A stretch of DNA of 64,000 nt from an uncultured Eubacterium sp. (GTDB lineage: Bacteria > Bacillota > Clostridia > Oscillospirales > Acutalibacteraceae). The notes below the pieces were generated by a model that was not told where the DNA came from, made no database searches, and saw nothing but the letters and a program-made list of their open reading frames with translations. The stretch's first letter is position 1; every line of letters begins with the position of its first letter. The stretch covers positions 135,738 to 199,737 of the forward strand of contig CAJTZJ010000002.1 in the NCBI GenBank assembly GCA_910583925.1. The letters are read 5' to 3'. Both the position numbers and the translations under genes were made by a program. Below are positions 1 to 8,253 of this stretch, piece after piece.

Positions 1-1235
1 CCTATAAGAATTTCGCCGTCAGTAACATCATAAAGTCGCAGTAAAAGGTTTGTAAGTGTTGTTTTTCCTGCACCGTTGTAGCCGACAAGGGCAATCTTTT
101 CCTTTGGCTTTAAGGTTAAGCTGATGTTTTTCAGCGTTGGTTCACTGTTTCCCGGATAGGTAAAGGAAACATTTTTTAGCTCTATTTCCTCTGCAACATT
201 GTTGTCTGCCGTATGCTTGCCGTCTTTAATTCTGCTTTTTTCCTTAAGAAATTCTCTGTATTTCTCAATCATTCTGGATTGCTCTGAGAAATTCCGTGTA
301 ATATGAATGGTTAAAAATGCAAATGCGCTTGCAATATTTGCAGCACCGTTAAAGGTGGCAACAAAATCTCCTGCCGAAAGAGTGTGCGATTTAAGCACGC
401 AGTATCCGAGATAAAGCGGCAGAATAAACATAAAGCCGATAATCTGAACGCCGTTTTCCTGAAAAAAGTAAATTGTGTCTATCTTTTTAACATATTTTCT
501 CTGGTTTTCGATAACATCGTCTGCCGCTTCATTGTACCGTTCAATAAGCAGTGATTTGATGCCGTTCATTCTTACCTCTTTTGCGTAATCCTGTAAATAG
601 AAAATTCTTGCAAAATAATCTGCTCTGCGGTGCAGCCGATTGTTGTCTATTCTTCTCTGTGATTGAAGTTTGCCTATCTTTCTGCTTATCGGTGTGAAAA
701 TGATGATGGTTACAAGAATGATTAAAAGGCATACAGGGTCTATAGCAAGTATAATTGTTCCGATTGTAATGAGTGAAACAAGCTCGTTAACATATCCGCT
801 GACCATGTTCAGAATTCCCTGAAAGCTTCCTGCTGATGCTTCTATTGCCAGAATAAAGCTGTTATAGAAGTGTGGGTTATCGTATGATTCAAGATCAAGC
901 TGCTTGGCTTTTTCGTAGAATTTTTCACTCAGTCCCTTTTGTGTTTTTTCTTTTGCTACATTCCAGTAGAATTCCCTGTAAAGCCAGCTTATTATTCTGC
1001 TTATAATGATTACTGCTGCAATGATAAGAACAGCATAAATGATTTTGGTTTTATTACCATCGCCTGTTGCAATGTCAATAACATATTTAATACCAAGCAC
1101 GGCAACAAGCTTTGTGGGCAGAGAAAGCATAATCTTCCACAGGCATTCTCCGATTACAAGGGCAGGGGATATTTTAAATAAAATCCCAAGGAAGAAAAAG
1201 ATGTTGGAAAATGTGGAGTGTTCAGTTTTCTTCAT
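1..1235 (-). CDS. ABC transporter ATP-binding/permease protein (partial, C-terminus missing)
   Basis: This is one half of an ABC exporter, a membrane protein that couples ATP hydrolysis to efflux of an unknown substrate. The start MKKTEHSTF at 1235 follows a strong GGAGGGGGA site. The first ~300 codons encode hydrophobic segments of a type 1 exporter fold. The nucleotide-binding domain begins near 230 and shows the Walker A motif GYNGAGKTTL near 55-95. The window ends just after the sequence DVTDGEIL, so the signature, Walker B and H-loop are outside. It overlaps the end of the upstream ABC gene by 14 bases, so the two are co-translated and probably form a heterodimer. The substrate (peptide, lipid or drug) cannot be told. 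Confidence 0.9.
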   Translation of the reverse strand, partial: MKKTEHSTFSNIFFFLGILFKISPALVIGECLWKIMLSLPTKLVAVLGIKYVIDIATGDGNKTKIIYAVLIIAAVIIISRIISWLYREFYWNVAKEKTQKGLSEKFYEKAKQLDLESYDNPHFYNSFILAIEASAGSFQGILNMVSGYVNELVSLITIGTIILAIDPVCLLIILVTIIIFTPISRKIGKLQSQRRIDNNRLHRRADYFARIFYLQDYAKEVRMNGIKSLLIERYNEAADDVIENQRKYVKKIDTIYFFQENGVQIIGFMFILPLYLGYCVLKSHTLSAGDFVATFNGAANIASAFAFLTIHITRNFSEQSRMIEKYREFLKEKSRIKDGKHTADNNVAEEIELKNVSFTYPGNSEPTLKNISLTLKPKEKIALVGYNGAGKTTLTNLLLRLYDVTDGEILI

Positions 1236-3051
1236 ACTCTTCCCCCTCCTTTGTATTGTAGCTTGATGCCTGCAGTGCAAACATTTTTGCATATTCTCCG
1301 TTGTTTGCCATAAGTCTGTTGTGGCTTCCGCTTTCAAGAACGGATCCATTTCCCAAAACAAAAATATTATCTGAAAGAACTGCGCTGGAAAGCCTGTGTG
1401 ATATGTAAATAACGGTTTTATTTTTTGTTGCATGAATCAGATTTTCATACATTTTATATTCGGCAATCGGGTCAAGCGCCGAGGATGGTTCATCCAGAAT
1501 TGCAACATCAAAATCACTTGCAAACATTCTTGCTACTGCCGTTTTCTGTGCTTCTCCTCCTGAAAGTCCTGCTCCGTTTTCATCAAATTCCCTTGTAAGC
1601 ACAGTGTCTGCGCCGTTTTTCAGAGTTTGAATTTTATCGTAAACGCCGCTTTGTTTCAGTGCTTCTTCAGCAGTAAGCTTATCCTCTTTGCTACAGTTTC
1701 TGCACATTATATTTTCATTAACGGAAAGAGCAAAGGTTTTGTAATCCTGAAAAACGGTTGCAAACTTTAACCGTAAGCTTTCAAGCTTGTATTCTTTGAT
1801 GTTTATTCCGTTATAAAGAATTTCGCCGCTTGTTACATCATAAAATCTGAGCAGAAGCTTAACAAATGTTGTTTTTCCTGCACCGTTAACACCTACAACA
1901 GCAACAGTTTGTCCCTTTTCTATTTTCAGATTAACATTCTGCAGTGAATATTTTTCGGCAGACGGATATTTGAAATAAACATTTTTGAATTCAAGGCTTT
2001 CAAATTCACCCGGTTCTTTTTCTCCGGAAACAACCTTGCTTTCATATTCAAAAAATTCACGAAGATTCTGAAAATATAGGGCAACTGCCGAAAGTTCGGC
2101 AAATTCATTCGCCATCATTTCCGTTGTGGAACGAACGGAATATATTGATGATAGAACAACCGAAAAACCGGAAACAGACAGGGCGCTTGTATAAATAAAC
2201 TGATAGCCTGCGAAAGCATAAGTTCCGATAATCGGGATAAACTCTCCGAAAAGCGAACTTATCATACTGAAAAGAAATAGTTTTACACCATAGCTTTTCA
2301 GTATTTCAATATTGGATTGAACAGCCTTGTTGAATCTGCCGATAATAACAGAAAAAATATTTGATGTTCTGATATCCTTTGCATAATCTCTGAGAAAAAC
2401 AATTCGCTGCGTATATGCCTTTATTCTGTTATTTGTTGTCATACTGAAATCTCTTTTATAAACAACTTTGCTTTTTGCAACCTCGATTAAAAATACAAAG
2501 GCAATCGGCAAAAGGAAAAGCAGATATGTAAAATGAATGGATGCAACGATACTTATAACAGATATGAATGCAATAAAATTGCTGATTACAGAGGAAACGG
2601 CATACGCATATGCAGAAAAGTATCCTCCGGTTAAAATTTCAGATGCTCGTTGATACTTGTCATAGAATACAGGATCTTCATAACAGCTGATATCAACCTC
2701 GGCAGCTTTTTTGAAAATTTTATTATTCAGTGCCTTAAACATTTTCTTTTCGCCTACAAGTGTTTTATAATCGCTGTAAACGGATATAAATTCGTAACAT
2801 AATCCGCATAAAAGAAAAAGAGCAAGATTTTTAATATAAAAGGTAAAATCCATATTTTTTTCAATAATACCCAAAAGCACCTTTAAAAATAAAATCCCTC
2901 TGAAAAAGCTGTGAAAAAGGGTATAGCTCAATAAATCTATAAGGTGCCATACCATATAGGATTTGCTGCAGGAATATAAAATTTTAAAAGCATAAACGAT
3001 GTTCTTCCAAATAGGAACCTTTATATCGCTTTTAACAGCCACCCAACCCAT
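1222..3051 (-). CDS. ABC transporter ATP-binding/permease protein
   Basis: This 609-residue protein is a complete type 1 ABC exporter half-transporter: a transmembrane domain of about 330 residues followed by a nucleotide-binding domain. Visible motifs are Walker A GVNGAGKTT, the Q-loop region VFQDYKT, the signature LSGGEAQK, Walker B VAILDEPSSALD and the H-loop YISHRLS. All catalytic residues appear intact. It is the first gene of a two-gene unit whose second gene starts 14 bases before its stop; the partner has a related layout, pointing to a heterodimeric pump. It is divergent from the phosphate transporter at 3261. No substrate-specific feature such as a C39 peptidase domain is present. 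Confidence 0.93.
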   Translation of the reverse strand: MGWVAVKSDIKVPIWKNIVYAFKILYSCSKSYMVWHLIDLLSYTLFHSFFRGILFLKVLLGIIEKNMDFTFYIKNLALFLLCGLCYEFISVYSDYKTLVGEKKMFKALNNKIFKKAAEVDISCYEDPVFYDKYQRASEILTGGYFSAYAYAVSSVISNFIAFISVISIVASIHFTYLLFLLPIAFVFLIEVAKSKVVYKRDFSMTTNNRIKAYTQRIVFLRDYAKDIRTSNIFSVIIGRFNKAVQSNIEILKSYGVKLFLFSMISSLFGEFIPIIGTYAFAGYQFIYTSALSVSGFSVVLSSIYSVRSTTEMMANEFAELSAVALYFQNLREFFEYESKVVSGEKEPGEFESLEFKNVYFKYPSAEKYSLQNVNLKIEKGQTVAVVGVNGAGKTTFVKLLLRFYDVTSGEILYNGINIKEYKLESLRLKFATVFQDYKTFALSVNENIMCRNCSKEDKLTAEEALKQSGVYDKIQTLKNGADTVLTREFDENGAGLSGGEAQKTAVARMFASDFDVAILDEPSSALDPIAEYKMYENLIHATKNKTVIYISHRLSSAVLSDNIFVLGNGSVLESGSHNRLMANNGEYAKMFALQASSYNTKEGEEYEEN

Positions 3052-3142
3052 TTTTCTTACCTCTTTATAATAAATAATAAATCTCTTAATTTATAAATAT
3101 ATCATAATATATCATAAATAAATGAATATGACAACTTATGAT

Positions 3143-3194
3143 TTGACATAAATTTGACATAAAAACAATATTTTTTTAACGAAATTCATATAAT
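3143..3194 (+). promoter_or_regulatory. nptA promoter with 11-bp-spaced TTGACA boxes
   Basis: Two TTGACA hexamers at 3143-3148 and 3154-3159 are 11 bp apart, the spacing used by OmpR/PhoB-family response regulators (PHO-box style). A 27-bp stretch at 3157-3183 recurs with 23 identities upstream of the second NptA gene (11050-11076, minus strand). A TATAAT -10 lies at 3189-3194. A PhoB-type regulator gene lies just downstream, so control by that regulator is a reasonable inference. Confidence 0.6.
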
Positions 3195-3260
3195 CTAGAA
3201 AAACGAATTGGTAAATAATGATTTATAAATTTGAAGAGGAAGAATAAACGAGGTAGAAAA

Positions 3261-5009
3261 ATGGATATTTTCTCAATTATATCATTGCTGGGAGGAATTG
3301 CCCTTTTCCTTTATGGCATGAGCTTTATGGGCGATCAGCTTGAAAAGCTTTCAGGCGGTAAGCTGGAACAGATACTTGAAAAAATGACAGACAAAACCTA
3401 TAAGGGTGTTCTTTTAGGTGCAGTTGTAACGGCTGTTATTCAGTCGTCCTCTGCCGTAACGGTAATGGTTGTCGGCTTTGTTAATTCGGGAATTATGCAG
3501 CTTTCCCGTGCAATCGGCGTAATTATGGGTGCAAACATCGGAACAACGGTTACAGGCTGGATTTTATCGTTAACGCAGATAAACGGTGAAAGCTTAATTA
3601 TAAGTCTTTTGAAACCATCCGCTTTTGCTCCGGTTCTTGCAATTATCAGTGTGTTTGTTCTGATGTTCAGCAAGAAAGAAAAAAGAAAGAATCTAGGCGG
3701 TATCATCATGGGCTTCTCTTTGCTGATGATGGGTATGACACTGATGAGTGATTCTATGTCCGGTTTGGCGGAAGATGAAAACTTTACCTCGCTTATGTTG
3801 ACCTTCAGCAATCCTGTTGTCGGCATTATTGCCGGCACGCTTCTTGCTGCTGTTGTTCAATCTTCAAGTGCTTCTATCGGTATTCTTCAGGCTCTTGCAC
3901 TTTCCGGCGGCATAAGCTTCAGTGCTGCAATTCCGATTATTCTCGGTCAGAATATCGGTTCCTGTGTTCCTGTTCTTATTTCTTCTGTGGGAACAGGCAA
4001 AAATGCAAAGCGTTCTGCTTTTACATACCTTTATTTTAATATTATCGGTGTAGTTGTAACAGGTGCGTTGTTCTATGGTGTTGAATATTTTGTGAATTTT
4101 GCATTTATGGACAGTTCGATTTCTCCTGTTCAGATTGCTATTTTGAACACGGCATTTAATGTGTTCTCAACGGTTATACTTCTTCCGTTTACGAAGCAGT
4201 TTGAAACTCTTGCCGTTAAAACCATCAGAGGCGAAAAAGAAGACAAGAAAAAGCAGCCGCTTATTGATGACAGATTACTTATCAGCCCTGCATTTGCTGT
4301 TGAAAAATGCCGTGAGGTTACAATAAAAATGGCAGATATGGTTGAAGAAACTGCACTTTGCGCTCTTTCGGTTGTTAAAAATTATACTGATGAAAAGGCA
4401 GAAATGATTATAAAGAATGAAGAAAAATCGGATAAATACGAGGATCTTCTTGGAACATATCTTATTAAAATCAGTGCGATGGATCTTTCTGATGTAGACA
4501 GTAAAAATGTTTTTATACTTCATCATGCAATTGAAAATTTCGAACAGATAAGTGATTACAGCGAAGATATTTTAACTGCAAGAAAAGCAATGAATAAGAA
4601 AAAGGTTAATCTTTCCGACCAGGCAAAATATGAATTGTCGGTTATGATTGCTGCTGCAACAAAGATTGTTTCTGTTACAAATGAAGCTTTCAAACTGAAT
4701 GATGTTAACATTGCAAGAAAAGTTCAGCCGTTAGAGGATGTCATTGATAAGCTGAAAAAAGAACTGAAACTGCGGCATATGCAAAGAATTGATAAGGGAG
4801 AATGTACTGTTGAGCAGGGATTGCCGTATCTTGATATAGTAAGTGCCATTGAGCATATTGCCGATCATTGCTGTGATCTTGCTCTTTCCATGATTGAAAT
4901 TAAGAGCGGCGATTACAATGTTCATTCTTATGTAAGTGATGTTAAGGAAAATGATGAAGATTTTATAGAAAAACTTGATTCTTATCTTGAAAAATATTCT
5001 CTGAACTGA
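3261..5009 (+). CDS. Na+/phosphate cotransporter with C-terminal PhoU domain
   Basis: This is an NptA/PNaS-family sodium-dependent phosphate transporter in the inner membrane. The first ~310 residues hold two inverted repeats, each with the signature QSSSA (AVIQSSSAVTVM and AVVQSSSASIGI) and a GxNIGT/GQNIGS element. Residues ~340-580 form a helical PhoU-like domain. ATG 3261 was preferred over the upstream TTG at 3231 because a GAGG site sits 7 bases before it, and because it gives 582 residues and an N-terminus (MDIFSIISLL) that lines up with the 584-residue paralogue at 9241. It is followed by a terminator and by a PhoB/PhoR-like two-component system. Confidence 0.93.
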   Translation: MDIFSIISLLGGIALFLYGMSFMGDQLEKLSGGKLEQILEKMTDKTYKGVLLGAVVTAVIQSSSAVTVMVVGFVNSGIMQLSRAIGVIMGANIGTTVTGWILSLTQINGESLIISLLKPSAFAPVLAIISVFVLMFSKKEKRKNLGGIIMGFSLLMMGMTLMSDSMSGLAEDENFTSLMLTFSNPVVGIIAGTLLAAVVQSSSASIGILQALALSGGISFSAAIPIILGQNIGSCVPVLISSVGTGKNAKRSAFTYLYFNIIGVVVTGALFYGVEYFVNFAFMDSSISPVQIAILNTAFNVFSTVILLPFTKQFETLAVKTIRGEKEDKKKQPLIDDRLLISPAFAVEKCREVTIKMADMVEETALCALSVVKNYTDEKAEMIIKNEEKSDKYEDLLGTYLIKISAMDLSDVDSKNVFILHHAIENFEQISDYSEDILTARKAMNKKKVNLSDQAKYELSVMIAAATKIVSVTNEAFKLNDVNIARKVQPLEDVIDKLKKELKLRHMQRIDKGECTVEQGLPYLDIVSAIEHIADHCCDLALSMIEIKSGDYNVHSYVSDVKENDEDFIEKLDSYLEKYSLN

Positions 5010-5017
5010 TTTAATAT

Positions 5018-5062
5018 AAGCAAGTGAAAAGATGTTCTTCATTTTTTTCGCTTGCTTGGTTT
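5018..5062 (+). terminator. Intrinsic terminator after the phosphate transporter
   Basis: The arms AAGCAAGTGAAAA (from 5018) and TTTTTCGCTTGCTT (to 5057) form a long hairpin followed by GGTTTTT. Confidence 0.8.
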
Positions 5063-5127
5063 TTAATTTTAGACTAAACGGTATTTAATTGTTTTTTGAT
5101 TTGATGTGAAAAAAGGAGGCAGGGTGT

Positions 5128-5802
5128 ATGTCTTTGATTTATATTCTTGAGGATGATGAAAGCGTAAGGGAACTTGAAATGTATGCTGTTTCGGGAAACG
5201 GCTATGAGGTAGAAGGCTTTGCTGAACCTAAAAGCTTTTATTCTGCGCTCGAAAGAAGAAAGCCCGATTTGCTTGTTATTGATGTTATGCTTCCTGTTGA
5301 GGACGGGCTTACAATTACAAAAAGACTTCGGAAGAATTCAGATTACAGGGATATGCCCATAATTATGGTTACCGCAAAGGATTCGGAAATGGATTATGTT
5401 AAGGGTCTTGACTGCGGTGCGGATGATTACATAACAAAGCCTTTTTCCGTTATGATTTTTCTTTCCCGTATAAAAGCGCTTCTTCGCCGAACCCAGAAAA
5501 AAGACGACAGAACCGTTTATGAATATGAAACGATTACTCTGGATGATAAAAAACACAGGGTGTATTCCTGTAATGAGGAAATTGAATTAACCTTCAAGGA
5601 ATTTGAAATTTTAAAATATCTTATGCTTAACAGAGGAATTGCAGTTACAAGAGAACAGCTTTTAAATACGGTTTGGGGATATAACAGTGAAAGCGAAACA
5701 CGAACGGTAGACAGCCATATTCTTACGCTCAGAAAAAAGCTCGGCAAAAGCGGAAGTTTAATCGAAACAATCAGAAATGTGGGGTATAAGCTTGGAAAAT
5801 AG
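5128..5802 (+). CDS. OmpR/PhoB-family response regulator
   Basis: This 224-residue DNA-binding response regulator has an N-terminal receiver domain (phospho-acceptor Asp in LLVIDVMLP, acidic pair EDDE near residue 8, conserved Lys in ITKPFS) and a C-terminal winged helix (residues ~130-224, with TFKEFEILKYL and the recognition-helix region RTVDSHILTLRKKLG). An AGGAGG-type site precedes ATG 5128. It overlaps the histidine kinase gene, so the two form a two-component system. Adjacency to an NptA-PhoU transporter suggests phosphate control (PhoP/PhoB role), which is inference. Confidence 0.93.
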   Translation: MSLIYILEDDESVRELEMYAVSGNGYEVEGFAEPKSFYSALERRKPDLLVIDVMLPVEDGLTITKRLRKNSDYRDMPIIMVTAKDSEMDYVKGLDCGADDYITKPFSVMIFLSRIKALLRRTQKKDDRTVYEYETITLDDKKHRVYSCNEEIELTFKEFEILKYLMLNRGIAVTREQLLNTVWGYNSESETRTVDSHILTLRKKLGKSGSLIETIRNVGYKLGK

Positions 5803-6814
5803 TTTGGTAAGCAAAATTTTTTCTAAAATAATGCTTGCGGCATTATGTTCATCCGTTACAACCGTGCTGATTATCTGCACGGTTTTTGTTGCAACCGGGG
5901 AGGTTGGACTTCAAAAAGTACTTCATCTTCTCGGGAAATACAGCTTTCAGTTTTTTATTTTGCTTTTTGTTATAACGGCAATTGCACTTGTTACTGCCCA
6001 TATGTTAACAAAAAAGATTGTTAAGCCCATTGAAAAAATGGGTGGGGATTTAAAGCATATTGATGAAAATTGCCCTTATGATGAGCTTCGTCCCTTTGCT
6101 GAAAAAATCAAAACTCAGCTAGATAAAAAAGCAAGGCTTGAAAATCTTGCAAAGCAGTTTACTGCGAATCTTTCACATGAATTAAAAACGCCTCTTACTG
6201 CTATTTCGGGATATGGTGAAATTCTTGAAAATACAGAGGTCAGTCCGGAGGATGCCTCCCGATTTGGCGGAATTATTTATAAGGAATCGCAAAGACTTAT
6301 AAATCTAACCCATGATATTATTCAGCTTTCTCAGCTTGAAGAGTATGATTTTAAGCCCATTGTTGATACAGTTGATTTAAATGCGATTGCTTCCTCGTGT
6401 GTTGAGGCTCTTTCTGTTGAAGCTCAAAAAAGAAATATCAGAATTTTTGCTGATGGGAGCGAAGCGTTTATCCGTGCTTCAAAATCATTGCTGGAAGAGC
6501 TTGTTTATAATCTTGTTGAAAATGCAATCAGGTATAATGTTGATGGCGGAAAGGTATCTGTTTCTGTTATAAATAATGAAAGTGAAATTACGCTTGTAGT
6601 TCGTGATACAGGGATTGGAATTCCCGAAAGTGCACAGGGACGGATTTTTGAAAGATTTTTCAGAGTTGATAAATCCCGTTCCAAGCAAACAGGAGGAACA
6701 GGACTCGGTCTTGCAATCGTTAAGCACAGTGCAGAATATCTGGGTGGTTCAGTTAAGCTGGAAAGCAAAGAAAACGAAGGAACAACAGTAACGGTTATAT
6801 TGCCTAAAAAATAA
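5792..6814 (+). CDS. PhoR-like sensor histidine kinase
   Basis: This membrane sensor kinase has two hydrophobic segments (residues ~12-35 and ~50-75), a short HAMP-like linker, and the catalytic core: H-box NLSHELKTPLTAISGY, N-box YNLVENAIRYN, G1 RDTGIGIP, F-box RIFERFFRVDKS and G2 GGTGLGLAIVKH. The loop between the membrane segments is only ~15 residues, so it has almost no extracellular sensor and probably reads a membrane partner or an intracellular cue, as PhoR of the Pst/PhoU type does. A TTG start at 5792 has a GGGG site 8 bases upstream; an in-frame ATG at 5777 has no visible site. It overlaps its response regulator. Confidence 0.9.
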   Translation: MENSLVSKIFSKIMLAALCSSVTTVLIICTVFVATGEVGLQKVLHLLGKYSFQFFILLFVITAIALVTAHMLTKKIVKPIEKMGGDLKHIDENCPYDELRPFAEKIKTQLDKKARLENLAKQFTANLSHELKTPLTAISGYGEILENTEVSPEDASRFGGIIYKESQRLINLTHDIIQLSQLEEYDFKPIVDTVDLNAIASSCVEALSVEAQKRNIRIFADGSEAFIRASKSLLEELVYNLVENAIRYNVDGGKVSVSVINNESEITLVVRDTGIGIPESAQGRIFERFFRVDKSRSKQTGGTGLGLAIVKHSAEYLGGSVKLESKENEGTTVTVILPKK

Positions 6815-6891
6815 ATTTTATTGCTGTTAAAAGCTTTGTGTGTTAAAATGTAAAATTCTGTATACTGATTAATATGTTAGGAGGGATTGAC

Positions 6892-7533
6892 TTGTCTATA
6901 AAACAGGGGGACTATTTAAAAGAACTGAGAGTCAAAAATAAGTTAAGTCAGGAAAAGCTCGGCGAACGGCTGGGTCTTTCAAGGCAGTCTGTTTCTAAAT
7001 GGGAACAGGGCTATGCAATGCCTGATACTGAAAATCTTTTAAAACTTTCCGAACTTTACGGCGTATCTGTTGATACTATTCTGAAATGCGGCGAAACAGA
7101 AGAAGCAGACGGTAAGGAAGTTTTAGACAATACTGAAGCAAAAACCGAAAGTGAAGCTTCGGATAAAAAGCCTGAAACAAAAATAATCTTTATAGAAAAA
7201 CAGGAGCATAAGAAACCTAATCCCCATAAAAAAAGAGGATGGTTTTTCATTTCCTATCCAATCTGGATGGCGGTCTTATATGCCGTTATCGGCTCTTGCT
7301 TTGGTGCAAAAGGCTGGATAACAGGCTGGCTTGTATTTTTAACAATTCCGTTGTTTTATACGGGAATTATTGCTTTTGAAAAGAAAAAGCCTGTTCTATT
7401 CTGTTATCCTGTTTTAGCAACGCTTGTTTATCTTATACTTGGCTTTTTTGCAAATCTGTGGCATCCGATGTGGATAATATTTTTAACAATCCCTATTTTT
7501 TATATTGTTTGTGTAACAAGAAAAATAAAATAA
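6892..7533 (+). CDS. XRE-family regulator with C-terminal membrane domain
   Basis: Residues ~5-60 form a Cro/C1-type helix-turn-helix (LSQEKLGERLGLSRQSVSKWE), then a charged linker, then about 100 residues with three to four hydrophobic segments (WMAVLYAVIG, WITGWLVFLTIPLFY, PVLATLVYLILGFF, WIIFLTIPIFYIVC). It is a membrane-tethered transcription regulator of a kind common in Clostridia. TTG at 6892 is chosen because AGGAGG (6879-6884) sits 7 bases before it; an upstream ATG at 6874 would place that site inside the coding region. The membrane domain is closely repeated in the next gene, which lacks the HTH. Confidence 0.85.
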   Translation: MSIKQGDYLKELRVKNKLSQEKLGERLGLSRQSVSKWEQGYAMPDTENLLKLSELYGVSVDTILKCGETEEADGKEVLDNTEAKTESEASDKKPETKIIFIEKQEHKKPNPHKKRGWFFISYPIWMAVLYAVIGSCFGAKGWITGWLVFLTIPLFYTGIIAFEKKKPVLFCYPVLATLVYLILGFFANLWHPMWIIFLTIPIFYIVCVTRKIK

Positions 7534-7543
7534 TCCGAAAAAC

Positions 7544-7579
7544 AAACGCTCGCTTTTGGTTTGAAACGGGCGTTTATTT
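7544..7579 (+). terminator. Intrinsic terminator after the XRE-membrane gene
   Basis: The arms AAACGCTCG (7544-7552) and CGGGCGTTT (7567-7575) are followed by ATTTT. Confidence 0.65.
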
Positions 7580-7682
7580 TATGTCAGCCAAAGATTGACG
7601 GCTATGTAAATCAAAGTTGATTGAGATTTTTCTGCAAAATCATTATCATATTGACAAATGATAAATTTGCCGTTAAAGGAGA
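7577..7682 (+). promoter_or_regulatory. Duplicated promoter/operator module, copy 1
   Basis: A ~105-bp leader related to the one at 8140-8245. The shared block (7577-7624) carries the dyad AATCAA-AG-TTGATT and a partly decayed GTCA...TGAC dyad. A TTGAGA (-35) and TATCAT (-10) with 17-bp spacing follow. The 3' end shares AAATTTGCCGTTAAAGGAGA (7663-7682), including the ribosome site. Dyads over and upstream of the -35 suggest a common regulator. Confidence 0.65.
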
Positions 7683-7685
7683 CAG

Positions 7686-8096
7686 ATGATTATGGCATTA
7701 TATGAAAAAGATAATTATGAATTTGCAAAAAACTCTGAAACAGAAATAATCCATATGGAAAATCAGAAGGATAAGAAAAATAAGTTTTATGAAAAGGGTG
7801 GATGGCTGTTTACATCTTATCCTGTTATAATGGTTTTTCTTTATGTGGTTCTCGGTGCTTGCTTCGGTAATGCAGGTTGGATAACAGGCTGGCTTGTGTT
7901 CTTAACAATTCCGCTTTTTTATACTGGCGTTATAGCAGTGAAAAAGAAAAAACCGATTATTTTCTGTTATCCTGTTTTAGCAACGATGATTTATCTTATG
8001 CTTGGATTCTTTGCAGGGCTTTGGCACCCGATGTGGATAATATTTTTAACAATTCCTATCTTTTATTGTGTTTGTGCAGCAATAAAAAAGAATTAA
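7686..8096 (+). CDS. Small membrane protein, HTH-less paralogue of the XRE-membrane regulator
   Basis: This 136-residue protein has a polar N-terminus of ~35 residues and a C-terminal membrane domain that matches the preceding gene almost segment for segment (WITGWLVFLTIPLFYTG, CYPVLATMIYLMLGFF, LWHPMWIIFLTIPIFY are shared or nearly so). It has no DNA-binding domain, so it appears to be a partial duplication of that gene. AGGAG (7677-7681) serves ATG 7686 or ATG 7692; neither spacing is ideal. It could be a partner or competitor of the regulator in the membrane. The function is unknown. Confidence 0.75.
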   Translation: MIMALYEKDNYEFAKNSETEIIHMENQKDKKNKFYEKGGWLFTSYPVIMVFLYVVLGACFGNAGWITGWLVFLTIPLFYTGVIAVKKKKPIIFCYPVLATMIYLMLGFFAGLWHPMWIIFLTIPIFYCVCAAIKKN

Positions 8097-8139
8097 GCCA
8101 AACAATGCGTAGCTTGTTTTCCGCTTAAAATGGTTGTTT

Positions 8140-8245
8140 TTTTATGTCAACTAAAGGTTGACGGCTATGTAAATCAAAGTTGATTGATGTTTTTTGGAAA
8201 AGATATTATTATACAGGCAAATCAAAAATTTGCCGTTAAAGGAGA
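8140..8245 (+). promoter_or_regulatory. Duplicated promoter/operator module, copy 2
   Basis: This is the second copy of the module at 7577-7682. Here the upstream dyad is perfect (GTCAAC-TAAAG-GTTGAC), followed by AATCAA-AG-TTGATT, TTGATG (-35), TATTAT (-10, 17-bp spacing) and AAATTTGCCGTTAAAGGAGA ending at the ribosome site of the acyltransferase gene. Confidence 0.65.
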
Positions 8246-8253
8246 AATGAAAA

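Noticed and set aside
1039..1266. Small plus-strand ORFs in the ABC genes
   Set aside because: Antisense to clear ABC transporter coding sequence.
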